Assembly (NCBI GenBank): GCA_005882215.1 | Contig: VBCK01000095.1 | Location: 1 to 53,015, forward strand | DNA: 53,015 nucleotides | Source of the DNA: Betaproteobacteria bacterium | GTDB lineage: Bacteria; Pseudomonadota; Gammaproteobacteria; Burkholderiales; Burkholderiaceae_F | Direction: 5' to 3' | Shown: piece after piece, positions 1 to 7,594 of the stretch | How positions within the stretch are numbered: the stretch's first letter is position 1 | Layout of the letters: each line of letters starts with the position of its first letter | Notes under the pieces: model-generated | The model's input: only the letters and a program-made list of their open reading frames with translations | What the model was told of the DNA's origin: nothing | Databases searched by the model: none | Made by a program: the position numbers and the translations under genes

Positions 1-1271
1 ACCAGGTCGCGGATCGCAACCTGGCCCTTGCCTTCGATGTTTGCCGGGCGCGATTCGAGCGAGACGAGGTTCGGGTGGTGCAGTTGCAACTCGGCGGCGT
101 CCTCGATGGTGACGATGCGTTCGCCGCGCGGAATGAAATTCGACAGGATGTTGAGCAGGGTCGTCTTGCCCGATCCGGTTCCCCCCGAAATCACCACGTT
201 CTTGCGGTGCTCGACGGCTACTCTCATGAATTCGACCATCTCCGGGCTGGCCGACCCGAACCGGAGCAGGTCTTCGGCGACCAGCTTGCGCTTAGCAAAC
301 TTGCGGATCGTGATGCTCGGGCCCTTCAGCGACAGTGGAGGGATTACCGCGTTCACGCGCGAGCCGTCCTTCAGGCGGGCGTCGACCATCGGCGAGCTTT
401 CGTCGATGCGCCGGCCGATCGGCGCCACGATCCGCTCGATGATGCCGGTAACCGCCCGGTCGCTCGTGAAGGAGAGCGGGAAGCGCTCCAGCACGCCTGC
501 ACGCTCGACGAATACTTCGTCGGCGCGGTTGACCATGATCTCGGTGACCGATGGGTCGGCCAGCAACGGCTCGAGCAATCCCAGGCCGATCGCCTCGTCC
601 CGCACTGCGGCGAGCAATGCCTGTCGATCGATCGTGGAGGGCATCTCCGGCAAGCGTTCGATCAATTCGCCGATCAGGTTCTCGGTACGAGTGCGCAATT
701 CCGCGTCCGACATCCGGTGCACGTCCACCCGCCGCACGTCGAAGGCCTCGAGCAGGCGCTCGTGCAGGACCCGGCGCCATTGGAATGTCGGGTCGGCGGG
801 CGGGGGAGCGGCGGCGGCGGGCTCGGCTTCCCGCGCGGCCTGCGACGGAGCGTGCGCTTGAACGGGCCGGGTCTTTGGTTCCGCAGCGGTGAGCGCTGCG
901 CACGGCCGCTGCATCAGGACTGATCGCGCAGCGCCGCCGAGCGTCGCTTCCGGTTCCGGGTGGTGCGTCGCGGCGGCCCGGGACAACCATTGCACTTGCA
1001 ACGCGTAGGCGCCGACTTCGATCCGGTCCGAGGGCAGAAGGGGGCCATGCGTCTTGACGCGGGCGCCGTTGACGGATGTGCCGCCGCTGGAGTCCAGGTC
1101 ACGGATAAATGCGTTGCCGTTGGACACGAAGATCTCGGCGTGGCGGCGGCTGACCCGCCAGCCATTCAGACGCACGTCGCTATCCGCGTCCCGGCCGATT
1201 CGAACCCTGCTTCCGGTGCGCTTGAGCTGTGTCGACGCGCCGTCGCCATTGCTCAGATCGATCGTCCACAT
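1..1271 (-). CDS. FHA-CpaF/TadA: Tad pilus secretion ATPase with N-terminal FHA domain (3' end outside window)
   Basis: This is the hexameric ATPase that powers Flp pilus assembly at the inner membrane. About 423 residues are visible, and the C-terminal Walker B region lies beyond base 1. Residues 1-95 form an FHA phosphothreonine-binding domain with the signature pieces IGRD, SRRHAEI and SVNGARV. An Ala/Pro-rich linker follows. From about residue 165 the CpaF core has the N-terminal EAIGLGLLEPLL and TEIMVNRADEVFVE stretches and a Walker A, ISGGTGSGKTTL, at about 160-190. The ATG at 1271 is preceded by a G-rich Shine-Dalgarno and lies 32 bases after the secretin stop. Most CpaF proteins lack an FHA domain. 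Here it implies docking to a Thr-phosphorylated partner, and kinases and a phosphatase are encoded nearby. The family call is firm; the regulatory role is inferred. Confidence 0.93.
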   Translation of the reverse strand, partial: MWTIDLSNGDGASTQLKRTGSRVRIGRDADSDVRLNGWRVSRRHAEIFVSNGNAFIRDLDSSGGTSVNGARVKTHGPLLPSDRIEVGAYALQVQWLSRAAATHHPEPEATLGGAARSVLMQRPCAALTAAEPKTRPVQAHAPSQAAREAEPAAAAPPPADPTFQWRRVLHERLLEAFDVRRVDVHRMSDAELRTRTENLIGELIERLPEMPSTIDRQALLAAVRDEAIGLGLLEPLLADPSVTEIMVNRADEVFVERAGVLERFPLSFTSDRAVTGIIERIVAPIGRRIDESSPMVDARLKDGSRVNAVIPPLSLKGPSITIRKFAKRKLVAEDLLRFGSASPEMVEFMRVAVEHRKNVVISGGTGSGKTTLLNILSNFIPRGERIVTIEDAAELQLHHPNLVSLESRPANIEGKGQVAIRDL

Positions 1272-1303
1272 GTGAATCCCCCCGCTATGTCGGCGTTCGA
1301 GTC

Positions 1304-2668
1304 TTATTCGGCCATCTTCGTTGCGATGACGCTCTTGACCGCAGTGAACTGCTCAGCGGAGCGTCTGGCCATCGCCACGCTCGTCTCGGACTGCGGCGTG
1401 GCCGCACGCGGCGTCACCATCACGATGAGCTCGGTGCGCTCGTTCTGGAATTCCTTCGAGCGGAAAAGCGCGCCGAGAACCGGCAACTCGCTGATGCCGG
1501 GGATGCCCGTGACCGCTTTGGAGCCTGCGTTCTGCAGCAACCCGGAAATCACCAGAGTCTCGTTTTCCTTCAGCGACACTTGAGTCTCGGTACGGTTCTG
1601 GCGGAAAGCGATGAAGCCTTGGTTCGTGAACTGCTGGTCGGGCTGGCTGACCTCCGCCACGATCTTGGAGCTCACGTTGCCCTGGTCGTCGGCGACCGGA
1701 TGAAACTCCAGGATCACTCCGTACTGCTTGTAGATGACGCTGGTCTGACCAAGGCCGCTCACCACCGGAATCGGGATCTCGCCTCCGACGACGAACTTGG
1801 CATCGCCGCCGCTCTTGCAGCTCACACGCGGCTCGGCCAGCGTCCAGCTGTCGCCGTTGTTCTCGAGGATGTTCAGCATCGAGGTCAGATCGGTGGCGAT
1901 GCCGAACGCGGTGGTCCAGCTGCGCGCCGCGTGCGGCACGACGTTGCCGCTCAATTTGAAGCTGGGTCCGGTCACGGGACTCGCCCATTGGATCCCGAGC
2001 TGGTCGAGGGCGTTCCTGCGTACCTCCACCAGCCGCACGTCAAGGTAGACCATCTTTTCCAGCGGCACCGGCATCTGGATCTTGTGGTCGGGCACCATGC
2101 TGACGACGATCTGCGGATACATCTTGGCGATCGCTTCCAGCTTGCGCGACGTCGCCGGGTCCTTGTAATCGCCCTCGATCAGCACATGGCCGTCGTACTG
2201 GCTGACCTTCAGGCCCGCTTCGGCGGCAAGGATGTCCTGGATGTCGCGGGCCGCCCGCACGGCTTCATTGTTGCGCACCGTCACCTCGTAGGCCTGCTGG
2301 TTGCCGGCGCGGGTCCAGACCCGCAGCGTTGTCGTGCCGGCGGATTGGCCGATCAGCACCACCTGGCCCGACTCGATCACCTGCGCCTTCAGCACGCCGC
2401 CGTTGCCGACCGCGATACGCGACACATTCGGCACGTCGAGGACCTGCACCTGACCCGCATACAGCAGGACCGCCGGTGTTCCCGCGGCAGTCGCGTTCGG
2501 CGCCTCGTCGTGCAGCTGAAGCGTGACCATCGGCGGGGTGACAGCCTGCACCGGGCTGGCGTATTCGGCGTTCTGCGCTGTGCCGGCTGACATGGCCGCC
2601 ATCGGCAGGGAGCCGCAAAGGGCCACCATGGTGACCGCGGCGAACTTTGCAGGCAGTGTCGTTCTCAT
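1304..2668 (-). CDS. cpaC: CpaC/RcpA: Tad pilus outer-membrane secretin
   Basis: This 454-residue protein should form the outer-membrane channel for the Flp pilus. It starts with a signal peptide (MRTTLPAKF, a hydrophobic core, then AMSAGTA). The periplasmic pilus/secretin N-domain follows (LDVPNVSRIAVGNGGVLKAQ), then a BON-like segment (GLKVSQYDGHVLIEGDYKD). The C-terminal half is the secretin domain, with the conserved ends NETLVISGLL, GIPGISELPVLGALFRS and TELIVMVTP. An upstream in-frame ATG at 2848 is rejected because the ATG at 2668 has an AGGAAA Shine-Dalgarno and opens a good signal peptide. The gene sits between cpaB and cpaF. Its 258-base leader carries two copies of the TGACCAAAGTCA-type motif (2748 and 2788), suggesting its own control point within the cluster. 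Confidence 0.95.
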   Translation of the reverse strand: MRTTLPAKFAAVTMVALCGSLPMAAMSAGTAQNAEYASPVQAVTPPMVTLQLHDEAPNATAAGTPAVLLYAGQVQVLDVPNVSRIAVGNGGVLKAQVIESGQVVLIGQSAGTTTLRVWTRAGNQQAYEVTVRNNEAVRAARDIQDILAAEAGLKVSQYDGHVLIEGDYKDPATSRKLEAIAKMYPQIVVSMVPDHKIQMPVPLEKMVYLDVRLVEVRRNALDQLGIQWASPVTGPSFKLSGNVVPHAARSWTTAFGIATDLTSMLNILENNGDSWTLAEPRVSCKSGGDAKFVVGGEIPIPVVSGLGQTSVIYKQYGVILEFHPVADDQGNVSSKIVAEVSQPDQQFTNQGFIAFRQNRTETQVSLKENETLVISGLLQNAGSKAVTGIPGISELPVLGALFRSKEFQNERTELIVMVTPRAATPQSETSVAMARRSAEQFTAVKSVIATKMAE

Positions 2669-2747
2669 TTGGATTTCCTGTTGGAGTCGGCGACGGTTTG
2701 GTTCGTTGAATGGAGCAATCATCCGGGGTGTCCGCCCCGCCCGAAAG

Positions 2748-2799
2748 TGACCAATGGCATGTCGGAACGGGTGTTGCGAAACGGACATGACCAAAGACA
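2748..2799 (-). promoter_or_regulatory. Paired Tad-regulon motifs upstream of cpaC
   Basis: Read toward cpaC on the minus strand, the copies are TGTCTTTGGTCA (2788-2799) and a weaker TGCCATTGGTCA (2748-2759). Their starts are 40 bases apart, and they lie 80-130 bases before the cpaC start. They match the TGACTTTGGTCA element found upstream of flp, the tadG-like gene, the TagH operon and the 23023 gene. The stronger copy differs from the consensus at one position. I infer a regulator binding site; the protein is unknown. Confidence 0.5.
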
Positions 2800-2901
2800 T
2801 ATTGAATTGCCACAAACGTCGCGCAACGGCAGGGCAGCGCACGTCCACACCACCGGGCGCTGCCCCCGGCGCTGCCTGGATCGGCCGTCAGACCAGGATA
2901 A

Positions 2902-2926
2902 CGACCGCGGGACTGCGACCGCGGGA
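2902..2926. repeat. Short direct repeat after cpaB
   Basis: CGACCGCGGGA occurs at 2902-2912 and again at 2916-2926, directly downstream of the cpaB stop codon. No function is evident. It may only be local slippage. Confidence 0.4.
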
Positions 2927-3718
2927 TTACGAGCGGCCTCCGACGATGTACTGCACCGACAGACCCTTCTTGACCTTCTTGGGCATCAGGTCGTCGATGT
3001 TCAGTGCCGTCGTCGAATTGGCCCGCTCGTCCTCCGGGTTCCGCAACACCGCGGTGAGCTTGCCGGAGTTCTTTGCCACCACGATGCGTTCGGCGTCCTC
3101 GGGACTGACCGACAGCGTGATGGTCGTGTACGTCTTGGGCTGGTTCGTACCGTCGCGCTTTCGGATGATCTGGCCTGTGGCCAGCACTTCGACGTTCGAC
3201 ATCAGCGGGAAAGTCGTCTCGGTCGCACTGACGTTGGTACCGCGCGCCGTGACCATCAGGTCGATGTGATCGGACGGCCTGAGCATTCCCGAAATCGAAT
3301 TGACTTCGTCGACCTCGGTCGTCAGAGCCCGGTTGCCCTTGGCCAGCGTCGACGAAAACACCAAGCTGTTCGATTCCAGGTGTAACTCCAGCACGGGTTC
3401 GCCCTGTTTCAACCCTGCAGCCAGGCGCTGTCCGACGTACTGCGCGAACTGGTCGGGATGCAAGGCCGAGGCGTGCAGATACTCGGTGGGAATCGGCCGC
3501 ACGGCGAACCCCTCCGGCGAGATCCTGGCTCCGCGGGGCAGATCCTGCTTGGCGACGACGACGTTGACGAGCGTTTGGTGGGCGCGCGCTTCCCGATCGA
3601 TCTGCGCCATCCGGTCGCTCAGCATCTTGTGGCTGAGGCCCATCGCGAGGGCGCCCAGGGCGAGCGCGCCGGCGAGCATCAGCCAGTTGCGGTTCAGCGG
3701 AAAGTTCGGCAATGCCAT
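2927..3718 (-). CDS. cpaB: CpaB/RcpC: Tad pilus assembly protein with SAF domain
   Basis: This 263-residue periplasmic protein is anchored by one N-terminal membrane segment (about residues 12-30). An SAF/antifreeze-like domain follows (VVVAKQDLPRGARISPEGFAV), then the conserved RcpC body (LRPSDHIDLMVTARG, TITLSVSPEDAERIVVAKNSG). In known Tad systems it works with the secretin and may contact peptidoglycan. The ATG at 3718 has an AAGGAG Shine-Dalgarno 5 bases upstream. It follows the small prepilin-like gene by 9 bases, so the two are almost certainly co-transcribed. Length and motifs are normal for the family. Confidence 0.95.
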   Translation of the reverse strand: MALPNFPLNRNWLMLAGALALGALAMGLSHKMLSDRMAQIDREARAHQTLVNVVVAKQDLPRGARISPEGFAVRPIPTEYLHASALHPDQFAQYVGQRLAAGLKQGEPVLELHLESNSLVFSSTLAKGNRALTTEVDEVNSISGMLRPSDHIDLMVTARGTNVSATETTFPLMSNVEVLATGQIIRKRDGTNQPKTYTTITLSVSPEDAERIVVAKNSGKLTAVLRNPEDERANSTTALNIDDLMPKKVKKGLSVQYIVGGRS

Positions 3719-3727
3719 GATGGCTCC

Positions 3728-3907
3728 TTAGGGCAGGGAAATGAACAGGGTCAGCGAGGAGTAGAACTCGCGGATCGAATCGCACAGGAACTGGCTCACC
3801 GTTTCCTGGGAGCCCGGCATCGGCAGAAGCAGCGCGGCCGCCAGCGCGGCGCAAATCACCGCGTATTCGGTCATCGACTGGCCTGACATGCCGAAAGGCG
3901 CTTTCAT
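3728..3907 (-). CDS. 59-residue Flp/prepilin-like protein
   Basis: The short protein begins MKAPFGMSGQSMTEYAVI and continues with an Ala/Leu-rich membrane helix to about residue 30. A hydrophilic tail with one Cys follows. The GQSMTEY stretch resembles the prepilin peptidase site of Flp and TadE proteins (a small residue, then E and Y a few positions later). It therefore looks like a minor or pseudo-pilin. The ATG at 3907 has a GGAGAG Shine-Dalgarno. It lies between an unknown Tad-cluster protein and cpaB on the same strand. It is shorter than the 98-residue Flp pilin at 7081. Whether it is assembled into the pilus or initiates it cannot be told. Confidence 0.8.
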   Translation of the reverse strand: MKAPFGMSGQSMTEYAVICAALAAALLLPMPGSQETVSQFLCDSIREFYSSLTLFISLP

Positions 3908-3957
3908 CTTGTTCTCTCCGTGAATCGGTCTGGGCGGCACTTTGCCTGTCCGAACGA

Positions 3958-4752
3958 TCAGGGCCCAGTGTCTTTGGTCACCCGGTTGGCGATCAGCCAG
4001 CTGCCCTTGCCGTTCGCACCCCTGATGGCGGTCATCTGCATCTCGGCCTCGCCCTGCGCGAACACCATTAAGGTGCCGCCCTCGGCGTGCTCCGTGGGCG
4101 GGATGTCGTTGAGCTGCAGCTGGTGCCAGCCGGCGTTCTGGAAGTGCGCCTGATAGAAATGCACCACCGACTGGGCCGGCTGCGGAGCGATCACCACCAG
4201 CTCGCGGCTGTGCTTTCCCGGGTCGTCCGACTCGACGACTCTGATGACATGGGCGCCCGGCATCATCGGCAGCTCGCCCGGGTCCAGGTCGACCTTCGAT
4301 CCGGCAACCTGCGCAACCGCAATCAGCCCCCGGCTGCCGTCGCGCGGCGCGTCCCGCACCGTGACGGTCATCAGATAGGGGCCATGTTTCTGGCCAACCA
4401 CCGTCGAATCCTTCACCACCTTGACCGACGGCTTCAGCGGGTAGCCGCCTGTCCAGTGCGCCCGGTAGTACTCGACGATCTCCGCGCGGTTCGCCCGTGA
4501 CTGGAACTGCAGCACGCGGGTCGGGATGCCGTTGACGCGCATGCTCTGCGCGACCCACTGGACATCGGCCTTCGGCGGAAGCGGGAGCTCGGGCCAGTTT
4601 TCGGTGGCCTGCGCGCTTCCCACGGCCAGCAGAGCGATGGAAACGGCCCGCAGCAGCCCCGGCGCGGCGCCCGCCAGCAGGGCCGCCGGGAACGGGAGCA
4701 GCGTGAGCCACAGCACAAGCGCGGCCGGTTGGGAGGGAGTTTGCCGGTTCAT
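3958..4752 (-). CDS. Unknown secreted or membrane-anchored protein of the Tad cluster
   Basis: I do not recognise the family. The 264-residue product has a long hydrophobic N-terminus (about residues 10-50, ending near VGSAQATENW) that could be a signal peptide or one to two membrane segments. Two alpha/beta-looking repeats follow, each about 100 residues. Each has an EIVEYYRAHW or QSVVHFYQAHF helix after a strand, reminiscent of a duplicated small domain. The start is uncertain: ATG 4767 or ATG 4752. The second has an AAAGG upstream and is preferred. It lies between the broken tadE-like gene and the small prepilin-like gene, so a role in pilus assembly is likely from position only. Confidence 0.75.
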   Translation of the reverse strand: MNRQTPSQPAALVLWLTLLPFPAALLAGAAPGLLRAVSIALLAVGSAQATENWPELPLPPKADVQWVAQSMRVNGIPTRVLQFQSRANRAEIVEYYRAHWTGGYPLKPSVKVVKDSTVVGQKHGPYLMTVTVRDAPRDGSRGLIAVAQVAGSKVDLDPGELPMMPGAHVIRVVESDDPGKHSRELVVIAPQPAQSVVHFYQAHFQNAGWHQLQLNDIPPTEHAEGGTLMVFAQGEAEMQMTAIRGANGKGSWLIANRVTKDTGP

Positions 4753-4768
4753 CGGGCAGCCTTTCATG

Positions 4769-5324
4769 CTAGTAGCACTGGTTGACGCCGCTGCCGTTCA
4801 TGGGGTCGTATTTGGCCCCGGGCGCGACCGAGTCCGGCACGACGTCCGGCTTCACGCAGCCGAGCTGGGGCGGGCCGGTGTCGACGAAGAGCTTGAAGAT
4901 GAAGTTCAGCAACGAGCCGGCGATAGGGAGGCTTTGCAGGGCTCCAGCCACCCGCTGAGGGATCGCGGGCGGCGGCAGCTGCAGACTGGAAGGGAAATGG
5001 TTGGCGACGTCCTGCGCTCCGCCCGCATTCCATGGATCGCGTCGATCCGGTCGCCTTGTCTTGGAAACCGATCGTGTGCTGTCCGCCGTCCCTGAAGAAG
5101 CGGGCAACGGTTTCGTCCTGGACCGTGGTGCCGCCCTCGTGCTTGTGCGGATCGAGCGCGCGCTCGAAGGCCGCGTAGCGGCTGGCCTGGATTGCCTGGT
5201 GCTTGATGTCGGAGTACTTGCCGATGTAGATCACGCCCAGCACCAGCGGTACAAACGCGATCATCGCGACAACGAATTCGCTCATCGCCTGTCCGCGCTG
5301 CTTCCCGATCACCCGCGCATTCAT
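4769..5324 (-). pseudogene. TadE-like minor pilin, reading frame broken near 5040
   Basis: The N-terminus is a good TadE-like prepilin: MNARVIGKQRGQAMSEFVV, a membrane helix (MIAFVPLVLGVIYIG) and IKHQAIQASRYAAFERAL, which is typical of the family. This frame stays protein-like to about GFQDKATGSTR, then becomes Arg-rich shadow sequence. The neighbouring minus-strand frame takes over with DPWNAGGAQDVANHF and a hydrophobic SLLNFIFKLFVDTG, and ends at 4769 with NQCY. The switch lies around 5030-5060 and needs one base removed (or two added). The ATG at 5324 has an AGGAG Shine-Dalgarno. Another possible start at 5375 would overlap the upstream stop. This is either a real frameshift or an assembly error. 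Confidence 0.75.
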
Positions 5325-5371
5325 GGTTGTGCTCCTGGTCGGCTCGAAGCGGTTCGTCGTGGTGGGCATCG

Positions 5372-6904
5372 TCATGGCGTCACCAGGGCCACGAACGGGT
5401 TCGCGCCGATCACGCCGTACAGCACGGCTTTCATCGCGGAGTCGGTCGTGCCCAGGCGCGCCTGCCAGTACGGGTTGTACAGGCTCGCGAATTCATGCAC
5501 GCCGTCCACTCGGGCGAGGCTGCCCTGCGTGCGGTCATTCTGGTTCAAGTCGGGCCGAAGGAAGAACGTGCAGGCCGTGGCGATCGAGGTCAGCTTGTCG
5601 CTGTTCTGCAGGTTGTCGACCACCTTCACGGAGCCCAACGGGCCCGGCGTATCGACGTCCATGCCCAGCCGCGGCGTCGTCATCGTCGCGGCGCCCTTCT
5701 TCTGCACCGCGCTGAGGAAGGTCAGCGACGGGCCGTCACTGCCGTTGTTCTTCGAGCACGGGCCATCCTTGGCCAGCCCCTGCGAGAGATCACGGATGTC
5801 GGGAAGGCCGGTGTCTCCCGAGATTTGGACGAACGGCCCCTGCCAGGAGAAGTTGTCCGAGTTCTGCATTGCCAGGTCACAGTTGGCGGTGCTTGGCGAC
5901 ACCCAGCACAGATTGTCTCCGGTGCTGCTATCCGAGTCCGCATCGGCGCGTCCGTAGCCGAACGGCGCGGGCAACGCGTCCGACTGCACGCACGGATAGT
6001 TGAAGGGGAACGTCCCGCAAACGCCCAGGTGATGGAGCGTCAGATCCGCCGAGTCCTGCGCTTCCCAATCGCTGTAGTCCTTCAGGTCCGAGGAACCCGA
6101 CGTCTTGTCGATGCTCAGGTAGGGCGCGATCCATCCCCCGCCTGATGCAATTGCCGACGCGGTGTCGATGATGGAGAACAGCAAGCCATTGCCCCGGTGC
6201 GTGGAAAACGGGTCGCGCGAATTCAGGATCACCTTCTTGGCATCCTTGCGCTGGTCGCCCGCGTAGGGGTCCGTGAACTTGTACCAGGCGTATTCGTTGG
6301 CCCCAGCGGCTATGAGGCTGAAGCCGCTGACAATCTCGGGCTGTTCGTCGTAGCGGTTGCCGAAGGTGGTTTGGTTGGCGTTGGCGACGCCGGCCGCGAT
6401 GCCGTTGGCGGCGAACGCTCCGACCGCGTTTTCTAAATCGCGCGCCGACTCCAGTCCGGTGTTCATTGCCTCGATGGCGTAGATCCCAGGGGGCACGAGA
6501 TACGTTTTGATCGCGGAGGCGGCTTCCTGCATGCCGGTGGCGATCGTGTTCAGCACCTCGCCCACGTACGGGATCCATCCGAAGTAGTTGTCCAGCCACT
6601 GCGTGATCTCGTAGTTGTATTCGAACCAGGAATCCAGGCTGACCAGCTGAGCGATCGACACTTCGTTGGCGATCAGGGCCCGGTTGGTGTAGGCCTCGAA
6701 GTTCAGGATGCGCGCCTCGGTCAGGGCGCCGCTGATCGCGGACGCGTCGGCCGCGTTGACGGTCTTCTCCTTCTCGTTGGTGACCTGCCCGACGTTGTAG
6801 ACGAGGGCGAACACGGCGCAGCATGCGGCGGCGGTGGTCAGGAACCACAGGATCGCCTGGCCGCGCTGCCTGGTTCGATTGGACAAGCGGTGTATCAAGC
6901 TCAT
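5372..6904 (-). CDS. TadG-like Tad pilus protein
   Basis: This 510-residue protein has a TadG-type N-terminus: a basic start, RQRGQAILWFLTTAAACC, one membrane helix, then EKEKTVNAADASAISGALTEARILN, the usual post-helix segment of TadG and TadE family proteins. The rest is a large periplasmic domain with several Cys residues and no von Willebrand A motif that I can see. The ATG at 6904 has a GAGGAG Shine-Dalgarno. It is separated from flp by an intrinsic terminator and has its own copy of the TGACTTTGGTCA motif 72 bases upstream. It probably heads the transcript that runs through cpaB. The TadG assignment rests on the N-terminus and context. Confidence 0.85.
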   Translation of the reverse strand: MSLIHRLSNRTRQRGQAILWFLTTAAACCAVFALVYNVGQVTNEKEKTVNAADASAISGALTEARILNFEAYTNRALIANEVSIAQLVSLDSWFEYNYEITQWLDNYFGWIPYVGEVLNTIATGMQEAASAIKTYLVPPGIYAIEAMNTGLESARDLENAVGAFAANGIAAGVANANQTTFGNRYDEQPEIVSGFSLIAAGANEYAWYKFTDPYAGDQRKDAKKVILNSRDPFSTHRGNGLLFSIIDTASAIASGGGWIAPYLSIDKTSGSSDLKDYSDWEAQDSADLTLHHLGVCGTFPFNYPCVQSDALPAPFGYGRADADSDSSTGDNLCWVSPSTANCDLAMQNSDNFSWQGPFVQISGDTGLPDIRDLSQGLAKDGPCSKNNGSDGPSLTFLSAVQKKGAATMTTPRLGMDVDTPGPLGSVKVVDNLQNSDKLTSIATACTFFLRPDLNQNDRTQGSLARVDGVHEFASLYNPYWQARLGTTDSAMKAVLYGVIGANPFVALVTP

Positions 6905-6975
6905 GGGATGCTCCTCTGCGGAGACGCTCGGGTCCTTTGGACCGGATGGTCCCGGAAAGGGCGGTGGCTGCCTAT

Positions 6976-6987
6976 TGACCAAAGTCA
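6976..6987 (-). promoter_or_regulatory. Tad-regulon motif upstream of the tadG-like gene
   Basis: On the minus strand this reads TGACTTTGGTCA followed by AATAGGCA. It is a perfect copy, with TGAC/GTCA as inverted arms. The sequence after it shares TTCCGGGAC and further bases at the same distance as in the flp leader, so about 50 bases are conserved between the two leaders. Confidence 0.6.
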
Positions 6988-7034
6988 CGGGACGCGCAGG
7001 CCTGCGAGCACCCCCGCACGCGGAATTGCGATCC

Positions 7035-7061
7035 AAAAAAAACGGCGGCTCGTAGCCGCCG
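7035..7061 (-). terminator. Intrinsic terminator after the Flp pilin gene
   Basis: On the minus strand an 8-base perfect stem, CGGCGGCT/AGCCGCCG with loop ACG, is followed at once by eight T residues. It lies 20 bases after the flp stop codon and before the tadG-like gene. It should end a short, abundant flp transcript separately from the downstream assembly genes. Confidence 0.9.
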
Positions 7062-7080
7062 CCTGAACCGATCTGATCCC

Positions 7081-7377
7081 TTACTGCTGCTTGACATTCT
7101 GCGTGCCGTAGTTGTCCAGGCCGACTTTGGCTTCCGCAGCCGTGTTGGCGCTGTTGCCGGCATTGGTCGAGTCCGTCGCCGACTTGCTGACGCCGCTGGT
7201 GTTGCCCGCGATGCCGTTGGCGACTTCGGCGATCCCGCTCTGCACCGAGTGGCTGAAGAACGTGAAAGCGGAGATGGCGCCGATGGCGATCAACGCGACC
7301 ATGATGATGTACTCGGTCATGCCTTGACCGAACTGGGTCTTGCGGCCGATGCGCTTGCTCAGGTTGATGAGTTGCAT
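7081..7377 (-). CDS. flp: Flp-type major pilin
   Basis: The 98-residue prepilin has a short basic leader (MQLINLSKRIGRKTQFGQG). The prepilin peptidase cleavage site is G/MTEYIIMVALIAIG, with the conserved Glu and Tyr. A single hydrophobic helix follows, then an Ala/Ser/Asn/Thr-rich tail with little charge. The tail is longer than in many Flp pilins (mature proteins are often 50-65 residues). The ATG at 7377 is preceded by GGAGG. A strong terminator follows the gene, and a TGACTTTAGTCAATAGG element lies about 100 bases upstream. No prepilin peptidase (TadV/CpaA) is visible in this window. Confidence 0.93.
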   Translation of the reverse strand: MQLINLSKRIGRKTQFGQGMTEYIIMVALIAIGAISAFTFFSHSVQSGIAEVANGIAGNTSGVSKSATDSTNAGNSANTAAEAKVGLDNYGTQNVKQQ

Positions 7378-7478
7378 ATATGTCCTCCATGAAGTTTCGG
7401 TTGGGTGGGCGGGCCGCGTTCGCGAAGAACCGAAACCCGTCGGAGCGCATCGTCCCGGAATCGGTTGCGCTTGCCTAT

Positions 7479-7490
7479 TGACTAAAGTCC
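7479..7490 (-). promoter_or_regulatory. Tad-regulon motif upstream of flp
   Basis: The minus-strand sequence is GGACTTTAGTCA followed by AATAGGCA. It lies in the divergent region between flp and the TPR lipoprotein gene. It shares AATAGGCA, TTCCGGGAC and surrounding bases with the element before the tadG-like gene. Confidence 0.55.
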
Positions 7491-7594
7491 TGTCGATCCT
7501 CGCCCACAAGAAGCGGATGCCGCACTATGCTGTGCGCGAGGTCGGATTGCGGGCGCCGAGCATCGTGATCCGCGCCTGCGAGAGGACGAATCGA

